Shown here one piece after another: positions 58,964 to 64,000 of a stretch of 64,000 nucleotides of DNA. The stretch is taken from contig NC_059373.1 in NCBI RefSeq assembly GCF_019703515.2, positions 19,182,281 to 19,246,280 of the forward strand, in the 5' to 3' direction. The DNA comes from Myxocyprinus asiaticus. Its lineage: Eukaryota > Chordata > Actinopteri > Cypriniformes > Catostomidae. The first letter of the stretch is position 1. Each line of letters starts with the position of its first letter. Below the pieces are notes generated by a model, which did not search any database, was not told where the DNA came from, and was given only the letters and a program-made list of their open reading frames with translations. A program made the position numbers and the translations under genes.

Positions 58964-60008
58964 GACTGCAAACTGGCAGGTCTGCATCCATTCCGGTATG
59001 CAACGTTCACCTTTCACAATCCAATCAACAACTGATAGATAAAATCAATTCCCCCCTCAATTTTTTGTTTTGTTTGACAAGTCGTTTCAGTCAGAAATAC
59101 ATCACAATACTGAAGAAAAGCCGGTCGCAATTTCCATTTCATGCCGATTTTAACCTACTACTTGCAGGGCCGCTAATAAGGGGAGACAACTAGACCTTTT
59201 GTCCGAGGCCTGGGCTTGAGTGGGGCCCAGACTGAAGGAGGGGCCCACAGAAAGGCTATTCCATATTGTAGAGTGCATCTAAATGCATTCAGCGTGAAAC
59301 ACAGATATATAAACACGGAGACATTGCGCAACAGCATTGATGGGATAACTGTCCCGCTGAATACATTTTGTACCTAGCCCAAGAATTACTGGAGCCCTGA
59401 CTACTCACACTACTTACACTACAAAATAACGTAGAGCAGTGCAGAAGTGTGCAGTTTGGGACGTGCCTCTAGACTTTTGTTGCCCAATAAAATGCTCTGT
59501 AGTACGAGAATGTCCCTCCTCCTGCAACCCACTAGCAAGTAGCAAATCATGGTTCAAGGCTGTGATGTAACTAAATCCTATTAGCTATTTTCAAAACAAA
59601 ACAAAACAAATTAAAACAAAGGGATAAACCTTTTGACAGGTTCCATCCAAATTTATGTTACAACATAGGAAAGAAAACTAAGGTCTTTAATTAACACTGC
59701 TTACTGGGAGGATATGGAGGAGTTGTTCCCAGGCAGTGGCTCCAGAAGTCGGGACAGCAGTCGGACACAGTGCGGTTGCAGAACAGGTCACAGTAACAGA
59801 TGGTGTCCAGGTAAGGCACAGTGCACTGGTCATTTCTGCCTGGGCAGCAGCCTCCTCTCTCCTGGCAGTAAGAGCCTAAGGGATCCCGGATCCCCCTCAG
59901 GTGCAGCGGGCTGGCCAGTTCTCTCTTAGTGCGGGACTGAGTGCGTACCGACATCCCCCATTCCAACAGCAGGGGGAGCAGTGTGATGAGCATCAAAAGC
60001 TTTGACAT
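19039..60008 (-). CDS. tinagl1: tinagl1: TINAGL1-type secreted cathepsin-B-like pseudoprotease (11 coding exons)
   Basis: Joined minus-strand exons 60008-59705, 54240-54174, 43844-43752, 43536-43422, 32404-32281, 32107-31957, 31832-31646, 30700-30655, 29042-28919, 19351-19306 and 19203-19039 total 1,422 nt: 473 residues plus TAG. All junctions are GT-AG and phase-consistent. Order: hydrophobic signal peptide (about 1-20), [11 protein letters not shown] segment, somatomedin-B-like Cys cluster (about 48-93), VWC-like Cys segment (about 103-150), and cathepsin-B-like domain (about 205-465). Ser228 (NCNASWAF) sits where cathepsins have the catalytic Cys; His398 and Asn423 remain. TINAGL1 is a secreted extracellular-matrix glycoprotein that binds integrins and laminin-type ligands. 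It is chosen over TINAG because of [13 protein letters not shown] and the [20 protein letters not shown] end. Human length is 467. Transcription converges on trio. Confidence 0.96.
19306..19351 (-). CDS. tinagl1: tinagl1 exon 10 (46 bp)
   Basis: Acceptor ACTTTTTCAG, donor ACTGG|GTGAG. It reads [15 protein letters not shown] after completing a Gly codon. It lies 9.6 kb from exon 9 because a full-length LINE sits between them. Confidence 0.92.
19950..23500 (-). pseudogene. LINE A ORF2 (endonuclease and reverse transcriptase), broken
   Basis: Fragments in order along the minus strand: [20 protein letters not shown] (APE-type endonuclease), [86 protein letters not shown], and the C-terminal [20 protein letters not shown]. 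Frames shift repeatedly. The stretch around 21590-21620 has lost the conserved RQGCPLS block that LINE B keeps. Confidence 0.8.
23929..23952. repeat. (CA)n microsatellite inside LINE A
   Basis: About 12 CA units within the region between ORF1 and ORF2. Confidence 0.9.
24450..24920 (-). pseudogene. LINE A ORF1 (L1 ORF1p-like), partial
   Basis: The open part encodes a heptad-like coiled coil ([20 protein letters not shown]), the RRM-like [20 protein letters not shown] and a basic C-terminal domain ([10 protein letters not shown]). L1 ORF1 proteins bind LINE RNA as trimers. The true start lies further 5', near 25085, where the frame is broken. Confidence 0.75.
25213..25245. repeat. (TTA)n microsatellite at the LINE A target site
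   Basis: About 10 TTA/ATT units directly next to the target duplication. Confidence 0.85.
25325..25590. repeat. MITE related to 55000-55325
   Basis: It contains CTTGTGACACTAGTGGCACA and GAAATTACACACTTCACCTT at one end and TTGTTTGAAAACA-type blocks inside, shared with 55000-55325. The opposite arm is poorly preserved. TTACACACTTCAGCTTTAAA at 46309-46328 is another end fragment. Confidence 0.5.
26440..26620. repeat. low-complexity A/T tract
   Basis: Long T-rich then A-rich sequence, nearly without G or C. No other feature seen. Confidence 0.8.
26772..27074 (-). other. unidentified 100-codon open frame in tinagl1 intron 9
   Basis: A Cys-rich open frame on the minus strand ([20 protein letters not shown] is its most protein-like part). 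No splice sites consistent with tinagl1, no recognisable domain and no partner exon are visible. It may be chance or a decayed repeat. Confidence 0.2.
27315..27757. repeat. minisatellite, about 41-bp unit, roughly 10-11 diverged copies
   Basis: The unit is approximately AGACCACTAGACCAACTGAA then GACCAGCTTGGCCAGGCTGA then G, repeated with substitutions and partial units. Related single units occur at 29950-30015, 43300-43390, 45300-45420 and 55900-56160. Confidence 0.85.
28919..29042 (-). CDS. tinagl1: tinagl1 exon 9: region of the conserved His
   Basis: Acceptor CCCCTTTAG, donor ACGGG|GTAAG. It reads [34 protein letters not shown] and HSVRITG. The His of AAHSV corresponds to the catalytic His of papain-fold proteases and is retained. 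Confidence 0.94.
29560..29875. mobile_element. palindromic MITE (AGTTCACCC family)
   Basis: The two arms are near inverted repeats around a central A-run (29690-29713). The left arm includes CATATGACTTTCTTTCTTCC and GTGGAACACAAAAGGAGATG; the right arm includes CATGTACTTTTGTGTTCCAT and AGAGTAAGTTTGAAACAGCA. The right end, ATTTTTGGGTGAACTATCAC, is the complement of the left end of the copy at 63296. No coding capacity. Confidence 0.7.
30164..30187. repeat. (CA)n microsatellite
   Basis: Short CA tract in tinagl1 intron 8. Confidence 0.9.
30655..30700 (-). CDS. tinagl1: tinagl1 exon 8 (46 bp)
   Basis: Acceptor TTGCTCACAG, donor TGCAAG|GTATGG. It reads [15 protein letters not shown] plus one base of the next Ala codon. 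Confidence 0.92.
30701..31645. other. tinagl1 intron 7, nothing recognised
   Basis: Unique-looking AT-rich intron between exons 7 and 8. I see no repeats or ORFs with features. Confidence 0.5.
31646..31832 (-). CDS. tinagl1: tinagl1 exon 7
   Basis: Acceptor TTTCTCTCAG, donor TCTAAT|GTAAG. It reads [40 protein letters not shown] and [34 protein letters not shown] is a TINAGL1 signature. Confidence 0.96.
31957..32107 (-). CDS. tinagl1: tinagl1 exon 6
   Basis: Acceptor CACTCCTAG, donor AGAGG|GTAATT. It reads [34 protein letters not shown] and [16 protein letters not shown], the papain-fold LSPQ-L-SC and GC-GG blocks. Confidence 0.95.
32281..32404 (-). CDS. tinagl1: tinagl1 exon 5: substituted active-site region
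   Basis: Acceptor TTCTGTAG, donor CCGCAG|GTGAG. It reads [20 protein letters not shown] then [13 protein letters not shown]. The serine before WAF replaces the catalytic cysteine of cathepsin B, as in other TINAGL1 proteins. A second N-glycosylation sequon (NAS) overlaps the site. Confidence 0.95.
33535..33722 (+). other. inverted ORF1 segment inside the ORF2 end of LINE B
   Basis: These bases are the reverse complement of the ORF1 region at about 39685-39872 of the same LINE (for example GGAAATCGAGCGAGCTCACA here pairs with the ORF1 stretch ending TGAGCTCACTCGATTTCCAG). In LINE A the same place has only about 25 different bases (20657-20682), after GGTGGCACAGCTG and before GGGAATCCCAAAA. 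AGCTG is shared at one junction. Confidence 0.8.
33780..35012 (+). mobile_element. Tc1-like transposon, second copy, in LINE B
   Basis: TA-flanked, with inverted ends starting CACTATATTGCCAAAAGTAT (the right end has one change, CAATTTAGTG). It is highly similar to 4832-6074. LINE A shows the empty site (CTCTCATACAGGTCACTG). Confidence 0.93.
33916..34930 (+). pseudogene. Tc1-like transposase, broken copy
   Basis: Same protein family as 4970-5992, starting [14 protein letters not shown] at 33916. It has a 15-bp in-frame deletion in the helix-turn-helix (TKWKRLG shortened) and an internal TGA at about 34245 where the intact copy has CGA (FHGR-TAASK). It keeps three codons absent from the intact copy (LRHVVHRGR). 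The downstream DDE motifs are intact. It cannot make a full transposase without readthrough. Confidence 0.88.
36260..37837 (+). mobile_element. Tc1-like transposon with long (about 200 bp) inverted repeats, in LINE B
   Basis: TA-flanked. The left arm 36260-36461 and right arm 37638-37837 are near-perfect inverted repeats (CAGGTGCATCTCAATATATT at the tip). LINE A has the empty site (CATGATCTATATGTATAAGA). Confidence 0.93.
36559..37561 (+). pseudogene. Tc1-like transposase with two frameshifts
   Basis: The presumed start ATG at 36559 (MGKTADLT) is followed by a one-base insertion near 36585 that leads to an early stop. The main frame 36698-37435 holds helix-turn-helix remnants, [16 protein letters not shown] and [10 protein letters not shown] (DD34E residues present). 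A second one-base shift in an A-run at 37421-37426 detaches the C-terminus, which continues in another frame to GAPTKY and TGA at 37561. Non-functional. Confidence 0.85.
39690..40346 (-). pseudogene. LINE B ORF1 (L1 ORF1p-like), broken
   Basis: It starts [20 protein letters not shown] and continues with a coiled-coil-like region, but a stop follows ITAMEK. It then resumes with [17 protein letters not shown] and the RRM-like block [20 protein letters not shown]. This start is better preserved than in LINE A and shows the likely true N-terminus of the family. Confidence 0.75.
41583..41660. repeat. (TA)n(CA)n(TA)n(TG)n microsatellite
   Basis: Compound and partly self-complementary (CA tract, TA tract, TG tract), so it can fold into a hairpin. 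tinagl1 intron 4. Confidence 0.93.
42355..42547. mobile_element. hAT-type MITE with perfect 8-bp target duplication
   Basis: Inverted ends CAGTGGTTCTCAACCCTGT and (minus strand) CAGTGGTTCTCAACCCTGTT, 193 bp, palindromic. GTGTAGAT occurs exactly at both borders (42347-42354 and 42548-42555). The CAGTGGTTCTCAACC ends are those of Charlie-like hAT elements. No coding. Confidence 0.92.
43422..43536 (-). CDS. tinagl1: tinagl1 exon 4: propeptide-like linker
   Basis: Acceptor TCTGTCCAG, donor ATCCAG|GTGAG. It reads [20 protein letters not shown] then [18 protein letters not shown]. The [13 protein letters not shown] core is typical of TINAG-family proteins. NYS is a potential N-glycosylation site. 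Confidence 0.94.
43549..43568. repeat. (GA)n tract at the tinagl1 exon 4 acceptor
   Basis: On the gene's strand this is a (CT)n polypyrimidine tract a few bases upstream of the acceptor at 43537, so it likely serves in splicing. Confidence 0.8.
43752..43844 (-). CDS. tinagl1: tinagl1 exon 3: end of VWC-like segment
   Basis: Acceptor CTTCTGCAG, donor TATGG|GTAAGT. It reads [20 protein letters not shown] then [10 protein letters not shown], the conserved C-x-x-x-x-W-x-C pattern. The 10.3-kb intron before it contains a LINE, nested DNA transposons and microsatellites. Confidence 0.94.
44268..44430. repeat. dispersed repeat, copy 1 (CATGAACCATCATTTGCTAC)
   Basis: It shares CATGAACCAT-ATTTGCTACTT-CTAG, TAGAGAGCAT and GATGAGTCAT in order with 46335-46480. 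A reverse-complement relative is at 59480-59590. Confidence 0.6.
46335..46480. repeat. dispersed repeat, copy 2
   Basis: Same order of motifs as 44268-44430. Both lie in tinagl1 intron 2, in the same orientation. Confidence 0.6.
46900..47002. repeat. (GA)n microsatellite, about 100 bp
   Basis: Long, almost pure GA tract. Ser/Leu-only frames on the minus strand are artefacts. Confidence 0.95.
47130..49315 (+). mobile_element. decayed non-LTR retrotransposon (reverse transcriptase part)
   Basis: Fragments in order: [100 protein letters not shown] and a C-terminal tail with HxxxC-type residues ([11 protein letters not shown]). The catalytic YADD is YADY. Frameshifts are numerous. It differs from LINEs A and B; the clade (I/Nimb-like or CR1-like) is undecided. 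Confidence 0.8.
47850..48323 (+). pseudogene. reverse transcriptase fragment of the decayed LINE
   Basis: The open stretch contains [20 protein letters not shown] and [20 protein letters not shown]. The fourth residue of the metal-binding YADD box is lost. Confidence 0.75.
49320..51185. other. tinagl1 intron 2 stretch, nothing recognised
   Basis: AT-rich. A short GGCCCC-rich repeat edge lies at 49320-49360. No genes seen. Confidence 0.5.
51288..52901 (-). mobile_element. Tc1-like transposon with long inverted repeats
   Basis: TA-flanked, with inverted repeats of about 180 bp starting CAGTGCATCCGGAAAGTATT. The minus strand encodes a transposase in two parts. It sits inside the TIR element at 51186-53241. 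Confidence 0.93.
51514..52501 (-). pseudogene. Tc1-like transposase lacking the first catalytic Asp region
   Basis: The N-terminal part 52501-52064 has helix-turn-helix ([33 protein letters not shown]). The C-terminal part 51984-51514 has [26 protein letters not shown] and DLNPIEHLW. Between them, around 52065-52075, the WSDE-type block with the first Asp is missing and the frame shifts (RNKD then stop). The gap looks like a short deletion between ACAAA repeats. Dead. Confidence 0.85.
53242..54173. other. tinagl1 intron 2 (start), nothing recognised
   Basis: AT-rich intron adjoining exon 2; no features. Confidence 0.5.
54174..54240 (-). CDS. tinagl1: tinagl1 exon 2 (67 bp): start of Cys-rich VWC-like segment
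   Basis: Acceptor TTGATTTCAG, donor TTATG|GTGAG. In the frame set by exon 1 it reads [20 protein letters not shown] then L and C. The family pattern G-x-x-Y/F...ENCNxC matches. The other frames contain a stop or have no similarity. Confidence 0.9.
54640..54915. mobile_element. palindromic MITE, copy 1 (TTTGCGGCAAGTTTGC family)
   Basis: The arms are inverted repeats rich in TTGCCACAAATTTGCTGCAA and TTTGCGGCAAGTTTGCAG motifs, with TTTTCACATTAAAATGAGCTT mirrored by AGCTCATTTACATGTGAAAA. It is closely related to 57588-57800. Confidence 0.7.
55000..55325. mobile_element. MITE with imperfect inverted ends
   Basis: Left TAAAGATGAAGTGAGTAATT then TCTGCACCACTAG; right GTGCCACTAGTGGAGCAGAA then GTTACACTTGAAG, in inverted relation. 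A relative is at 25325-25590. Confidence 0.6.
55900..56165. repeat. CCAGCATxxACC dispersed repeat
   Basis: Many ACCAGCAT and ATGCTGGT units on both strands, including TGCTGGTCCACCAGCATCAA. Related to the minisatellite at 27315-27757 and to 43300-43390. Confidence 0.5.
56900..57345 (-). mobile_element. tRNA-derived SINE, near full length
   Basis: On the minus strand the head reads GGGGCCTGGGCAGCTCAGCG then AGTAAAGACACTG, with an A-box-like GCTCAGCGAG and a B-box GAGTTCGAATCC. These are RNA polymerase III promoter elements of tRNA type. A body (GACTCCAGCCAGGTCTCCTA, then AGCAACC) and a tail ending in A/T-rich sequence follow. The tail is shared with 2475-2645. Confidence 0.85.
57557..57588. 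repeat. (CA)n/A-run microsatellite
   Basis: CA tract followed by A-run next to the MITE. Confidence 0.9.
57588..57800. mobile_element. palindromic MITE, copy 2 (TTTGCGGCAAGTTTGC family)
   Basis: TTTTCACATGCAAATGAGCT is mirrored by AGTTTGCATGTGAAAATAAT. The edges AATCTAAAGTTCTGAC and GCCAGAACTCTAAATTTTTA are inverted. Same family as 54640-54915, about 3 kb away. Confidence 0.7.
57976..58679 (-). mobile_element. probable solo LTR (704 bp)
   Basis: GC-rich, standing out from its AT-rich surroundings. On the minus strand it runs from GTGGCGGAATGATCCACCCC to TCTTGCTCAC with short inverted GTG/CAC tips. AAGG is duplicated at the borders (57972-57975 and 58680-58683). A TTTAAAA box lies near 58495 and an AATAAA near 58026-58031, about 50 bases from its 3' edge, as in an LTR. 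No internal gag/pol is present in the window. Alternative: another GC-rich repeat class. Confidence 0.55.
58937..58962. repeat. (GT)n microsatellite
   Basis: About 13 GT units in tinagl1 intron 1. Confidence 0.9.
59480..59590. repeat. dispersed repeat, copy 3 (inverted)
   Basis: GCAAGTAGCAAATCATGGTT is the reverse complement of the motif in copies 1 and 2. Confidence 0.5.
59705..60008 (-). CDS. tinagl1: tinagl1 coding exon 1: signal peptide and somatomedin-B-like domain
   Basis: The ATG at 60008-60006 (G at -3) starts [18 protein letters not shown], a clear signal peptide. [34 protein letters not shown] and HCLG follow. Donor CCCA|GTAAG after 59705, phase 1. An acceptor (TTTGACAG) at 60016 implies a separate upstream 5' UTR exon, which I could not place. 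Confidence 0.95.
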
Positions 60009-60015
60009 TGCTTAC

Positions 60016-60680
60016 CTGTCAAAGACAAATCAATACATCAAAATATGGTATTAGCCATTGGGCTCAAATTTTCAATCAGAATTCAATTATGAAAAATTAA
60101 AAACATTACAACATTATGATCCATCATGCTGCAAAGAAAATTCATGACAACAGTTATGATTACAACAGAAATACGATTTGTAACGTTTGAATGGATACAG
60201 AAGTAACAGATACTGAAAAATTGTTTTTGATGATAACCAGGCCAGAGCAATGTGATTCCTAACTGTGTCTGGCTGTGAGCCAGCAATCTGAATATAAACA
60301 AGACTTATAAACAGACCATCTTCTTGTTCTTATTTAAATAATGCACTCATCCTGCAAGCACAATAAAACCATGGCGACAGATGACCATAGACATAGCAGA
60401 AGATACTGTAAAGAAGAACCTGTAAAGGACTAAGAGAAATCACACAAACAGATATATTGTTCATACACTCAACATTTGTCCACAGGGCAGATCATTAGGG
60501 ACTTTAAGCAACAGCTGCCTAGTGCCTACAGGACGGCTACAGCGTTCAATGTTCTTGTGTGCATGTGTGACTTGGAACTCACTTCTTCCTGATGTTGTAC
60601 TATAACTGTCAACTACTGGAGAACCCAAGTAGGTACTGCTGCAGGCCAGAGATCTCCAAAATTGGGCCAGAATCTCTCAA
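60016..60680. other. sequence just upstream of tinagl1 coding exon 1, nothing recognised
   Basis: The minus-strand acceptor at 60016-60017 makes this an intron of the 5' UTR. No 5' UTR exon or promoter could be identified. Confidence 0.4.
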
Positions 60681-60683
60681 ATA

Positions 60684-60870
60684 GAGCATGGTTTCTCCTG
60701 AAGCGGGCGGGGTTACTCCAAAAGGGGGTTGCGCCAACTCCAAAAGGGGACGACACCTCCACAGACCGTTAGGTTTAGGGAAAGGGTTAGGTAATGGGCT
60801 CCCTATATCTTTGCTGGCGATTTGGAGCTCCCGCCCCTTTTTGGAGCTCTGTCTGGAGCTACACACTTCT
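60684..60870. repeat. unclassified GC-richer repeat
   Basis: Contains CCAAAAGGGGGTTGCGCCAA and CTCCAAAAGGGG, a GGTTTAGGGAAAGGGTTAGG stretch, and a TTTGGAGCTCCCGCCCC block that roughly mirrors the first. It looks like a fold-back repeat; class unknown. Confidence 0.4.
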
Positions 60871-61043
60871 CAGAGAATCACTACTTTGTCATAGTCGATA
60901 GTACGTGACAGATTAGGTAGGAAAATGTGATGTTTTATAAGAGATTCTGTGAAGTGAGTACAGTAAGTAGCCTAAACATCCTCCTCAAACATCTGTCGAA
61001 TGTATTACCTACAGTTGGTTAAAATATACTTTAAATAAAAAAT

Positions 61044-61045
<2 letters not shown>

Positions 61046-61086
<41 letters not shown>
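61046..61086. repeat. (AT)n microsatellite
   Basis: About 20 AT units. Confidence 0.95.
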
Positions 61087-61088
<2 letters not shown>

Positions 61089-61106
61089 CTAATAATATAG
61101 AGCAGT

Positions 61107-61140
61107 GGTTCTCAACCTTTTTTTGATGAATGGCCCCCCC
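61107..61140. mobile_element. left terminus of a Charlie-like hAT element
   Basis: CAGTGGTTCTCAACCTTTTT is the typical end of Charlie-type hAT elements, followed by a C-run (61134-61148). No matching right end was found downstream, so the element is truncated or diverged. Confidence 0.5.
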
Positions 61141-62289
61141 CCCCCCCCGACTTTGTTCCCTTATTTTGGTAATTACAAACAGTAGGCCTACTCTAAAAAT
61201 ATGTAAATCAATAAATACAAAATATAAAAATTTAGAAGTTGTAGAAAATTTTTATTTTATTCCCTCACGCTGCAATGACCAGAGGTGCGCGTTTAAGAGC
61301 TCGAGACCGGTCTGTGAGGAAAAACACACCTGCTTTGTGCTCGCTGAGACATTTTTTTTTTTTACACTCCGGGTTTTGGACGCGCAAGTAAACATTTGCA
61401 GGGTAAACCTCGACAGCGGTGAATGGGAGTGAATGGGAGATCACAGCAAATATTATTTTCACTTACCCATTTGCTTCAAGACCAAAAGAAAAAATCCACT
61501 ATTATGTTTTTAATGACTTTCCAGAAGAGGAAAAAATAGAGAGCAGTGGCTTAAGACAGTCAGATGGGAGAAGATGCCAAATTCCCTGTCACTCTCTCAG
61601 CAGCTGTAATCGAAACCCCCTCGCAGCTGTGGCAATTCATTTTTAAAACTAATCCCAGGGTAATATAACAATAAGCATAATGTTATACATTTACACTCAA
61701 TATTTAAAACATTTATAATATAATTTTTTTTGTTGAGATTTACGCTGCTAAATAAGGCGGAGACGCGTCATCACATTCTGTGAAAAAGGTCTATTGAGCC
61801 ACATCTACAGAGCCATACAGGTGCATTAGCCGAGGTTCTGCCTCTGCCTGTGTATTTGACGCTGCTAAACCAGATACTTCAGATGCGTCGCTAGACTTCA
61901 AAATGAGATGAACCATGGTACGTCTAATTGGCAGTTTTCTATTTCTGGTCTCGAGACGCGAAATAAAACTAAACGAAACGAGCGATAAAGATGGAGAACA
62001 ACAACCATTTAAGTGTTATGGAGTAAAAATTAATTTCAGGGTCAACTTGTGCACTTGTTGGCTGTAATAACAACTCAAAGTATTAATGATATCAACTTAA
62101 CTAACCTCGGACCATTGCTTCATGACATCTACACATGTTTTTGACAATTTTGTACAAATGTAATACCTTAAACATTACATTGCCGCTGATGCAAGTGAAA
62201 ACACTGGAGACCGAAAATTGAAAACAGTCAAATCGTGGAACACTCCCACGTTCAGGAAAAAGGTGAACAATGGCATCGGTAACTGTAAA

Positions 62290-62480
62290 CTATTGTGTTT
62301 GAGTGATGCTACTTCTGCCTGTCCTGTTCAACCTGCTCCGAGCGGGATTCGAATCAGCATCTCTGGCATGGTAGGCGGGTGCGCTAATGAGGAGGCTAAA
62401 GGCTACAACCTCTAGCGTCAGTCGCTAGTGCACCAATTGAGGCCAGGGGAGTGAAGTTTACACACACTGCACAGCACATA
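62290..62480 (-). mobile_element. probable tRNA-derived SINE fragment
   Basis: On the minus strand: TTAGCGCACCCGCCTACCAT then GCCAGAGATGCTGATTCGAA then TCCCGCTC. GATTCGAATCCC is a B-box and TAGCGCACCCGCCT resembles an A-box region of a tRNA. Extent approximate. Confidence 0.55.
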
Positions 62481-63295
62481 CCAGCTGGCTCAGATTACAC
62501 ATCCATGCCCCTAGGTGTACGTGTAAGTCTAAGACAACATGCATAAAATATTACTGAGTGCACCTTTAACAATTTTTTTATTTCTTGGCTACGTTGGTTG
62601 ATGAGTTTACTTCTGGCCACCATAGTCGTCCCATCTGCAGTTGTTGCTTAAAGTCCCTATTGTCTTGTGAGGCCCCTGAGCACACGTTTTTGGAGGCCTC
62701 ACCCACCTCCTCCGCCCCTATTGTACTTTAAGCAACTGGGGCCCCTAGTAGTCCGCTAGCACTTAATGTGCCAAGGGGCATAGGGGCCCTAGGGATCAGT
62801 GCTTTGAGTCGTATGGCCTGAGGATCTGGAGGTCCCTGACAATCTGAGGCCCTGAGGGCACTTGCCCCATCTAAAATCCAACACTAAATCCATCGCTTGA
62901 AACAAGAAACTGCAAGAGTTTCTTTGGCATGATTGCTCTATAGTGGTGTGTATAATAGAAAGGGCGAGGTCTGACTTAGGTTAAATTACTGCAGACGTCC
63001 AGCCCGGTCTTTATTTACTTGTTAAACTGTCCAGGAAAAGACTCACAGGAGTGAATACTGCTATGTAAATGTCGTCATACTCAAGATTCTCCCCACTTTT
63101 GAGGAAGAGGACAAAGGTCAGATTCCCCACTGATGACTAAAAATGACTTAATTGTCTGTAATTGTCTGAGATAATTTGTCACATTTGCACTAGTTGAACC
63201 ATGTGTAAACAGGTATTTAAAGTTATGTTATCATATTTCAACATGCTTTGCACCGCCATGGATCACATATGAGAAATAATGTCTGTGGAAACTTA

Positions 63296-63892
63296 ACGGG
63301 ATAGTTCACCCAAAAATGCAAATTCTCTCATCATTTACTCACCCTCATGCCATTCCAGATGTGTATGACTTTTTTTCTTCTGCAGACCACAAATGAAGAT
63401 TTTTAGAAGAAAATCTCAGCTCTGTATGTCCTTACAATACAAGTAAATGGTGTCCAGAACTCTGAAGGTCCAAATATGACATAGAGGCAGCAAAAAAGTA
63501 ATCCATACGACTCCAGTGGTTTAATCAATGTCTTCTGAAGCAATCCAGTCACTATAGGAAGTGTAATCGAGCTTGAAATCACGATCGCCAGGATCACTGC
63601 TGTTAAGATTTATAGTGAAAAAGGAGTTACATTTTGGTCTGTTCCCACCCAAAACCAATTGGATCGCTTCAGAAGACATTGATTAAGCCACTGGAGACAT
63701 ATGGATTACTTTTATGATGAATTTATGTGATATTTGGACCTCCAGATTTCACTTGCATTGTTTGAACTAACAAAGCTGAGATATTCTTCTAAAAATCTTA
63801 ATTTGTGTTAAGCTGAAGAGAGAAAGTCATACACATCTGGGATGGCTTGAGAGTGAGTAAATGAGAGAATTTTCATTTTTGGGTTAACTTTA
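63296..63892. mobile_element. palindromic MITE (AGTTCACCC family), long version
   Basis: The left arm GGGATAGTTCACCCAAAAAT, then CTCATCATTTACTCACCCTC and GACTTTTTTTCTTCTGCAGA, is mirrored by the right arm (GAGAGTGAGTAAATGAGAGA and ATTTTCATTTTTGGGTTAAC). Inner blocks also pair: CAGTGGTTTAATCAATGTCT with GACATTGATTAAGCCACTGG. No coding. Confidence 0.75.
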
Positions 63893-64000
63893 AGGAAACC
63901 TATAAATAAACCAAAACATTTGCTTAATCCACTAGGCGGATTTCCATATAAATACAGAAATGTACATTGTTTTTTTATTCAGCATGCTAAAAAAACATAT

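Noticed and set aside
19039..60008. Active cathepsin B or TINAG as identity of the minus-strand gene
   Set aside because: The active-site Cys is Ser, which excludes an active cathepsin. The [13 protein letters not shown] block and the C-terminus fit TINAGL1 better than TINAG.

Overview
The window is a gene-poor, transposon-rich piece of vertebrate nuclear DNA, almost certainly from a teleost and probably a cyprinid. The evidence is split genes with GT-AG introns, conserved vertebrate proteins, several fish-type Tc1-like transposons, L1/Tx1-like LINEs, tRNA-derived SINEs, hAT-type and palindromic MITEs, and abundant (CA)n, (TA)n and (GA)n microsatellites. Nothing looks bacterial or phage-like.

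Two protein-coding genes are present, and they converge. On the + strand, nine exons (1589-12136) encode the C-terminal 553 residues of a Trio-type Rho guanine nucleotide exchange factor: the second SH3 domain, an Ig domain and the terminal Ser/Thr kinase-like domain with its stop codon. The DH-PH modules lie upstream of the window. A long 3' untranslated region follows, with polyadenylation signals at 13256 and 14334. On the - strand, eleven coding exons (60008 down to 19039) rebuild a complete 473-residue TINAGL1 protein: signal peptide, somatomedin-B-like domain, cysteine-rich VWC-like segment and a catalytically dead cathepsin-B-like domain. Every exon was joined by reading frame and splice sites, and all phases agree.

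Layout. 1-1588: trio intron, unremarkable. 1837-9184: trio intron with a hAT-like element carrying a SINE piece, a three-deep nest (old Tc1-like > LINE > intact Tc1-like), and an L2-like LINE fragment inside a candidate non-autonomous DNA element. 9185-14360: remaining trio exons and 3' UTR. 14360-19038: intergenic, with a fold-back element and a dispersed repeat. 19039-60008: tinagl1. Its introns hold two full-length-type L1/Tx1-like LINEs (19630-25199 and 32592-40481, the second with two Tc1-like insertions), a 41-bp minisatellite, a hAT MITE with a perfect 8-bp target duplication, a decayed LINE, a Tc1-like element nested in another TIR element, two related palindromic MITEs, a SINE and a probable solo LTR. 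60016-64000: upstream of tinagl1, repeats only.

I found no undescribed multi-gene system. The most interesting signals are: an apparently intact Tc1-like transposase gene; two LINEs whose 5' ends fall on the same base and begin with a TCACGTGA E-box; a piece of LINE ORF1 re-inserted backwards into the 3' half of the same LINE; and a histidine-rich tail on the TINAGL1 protein.
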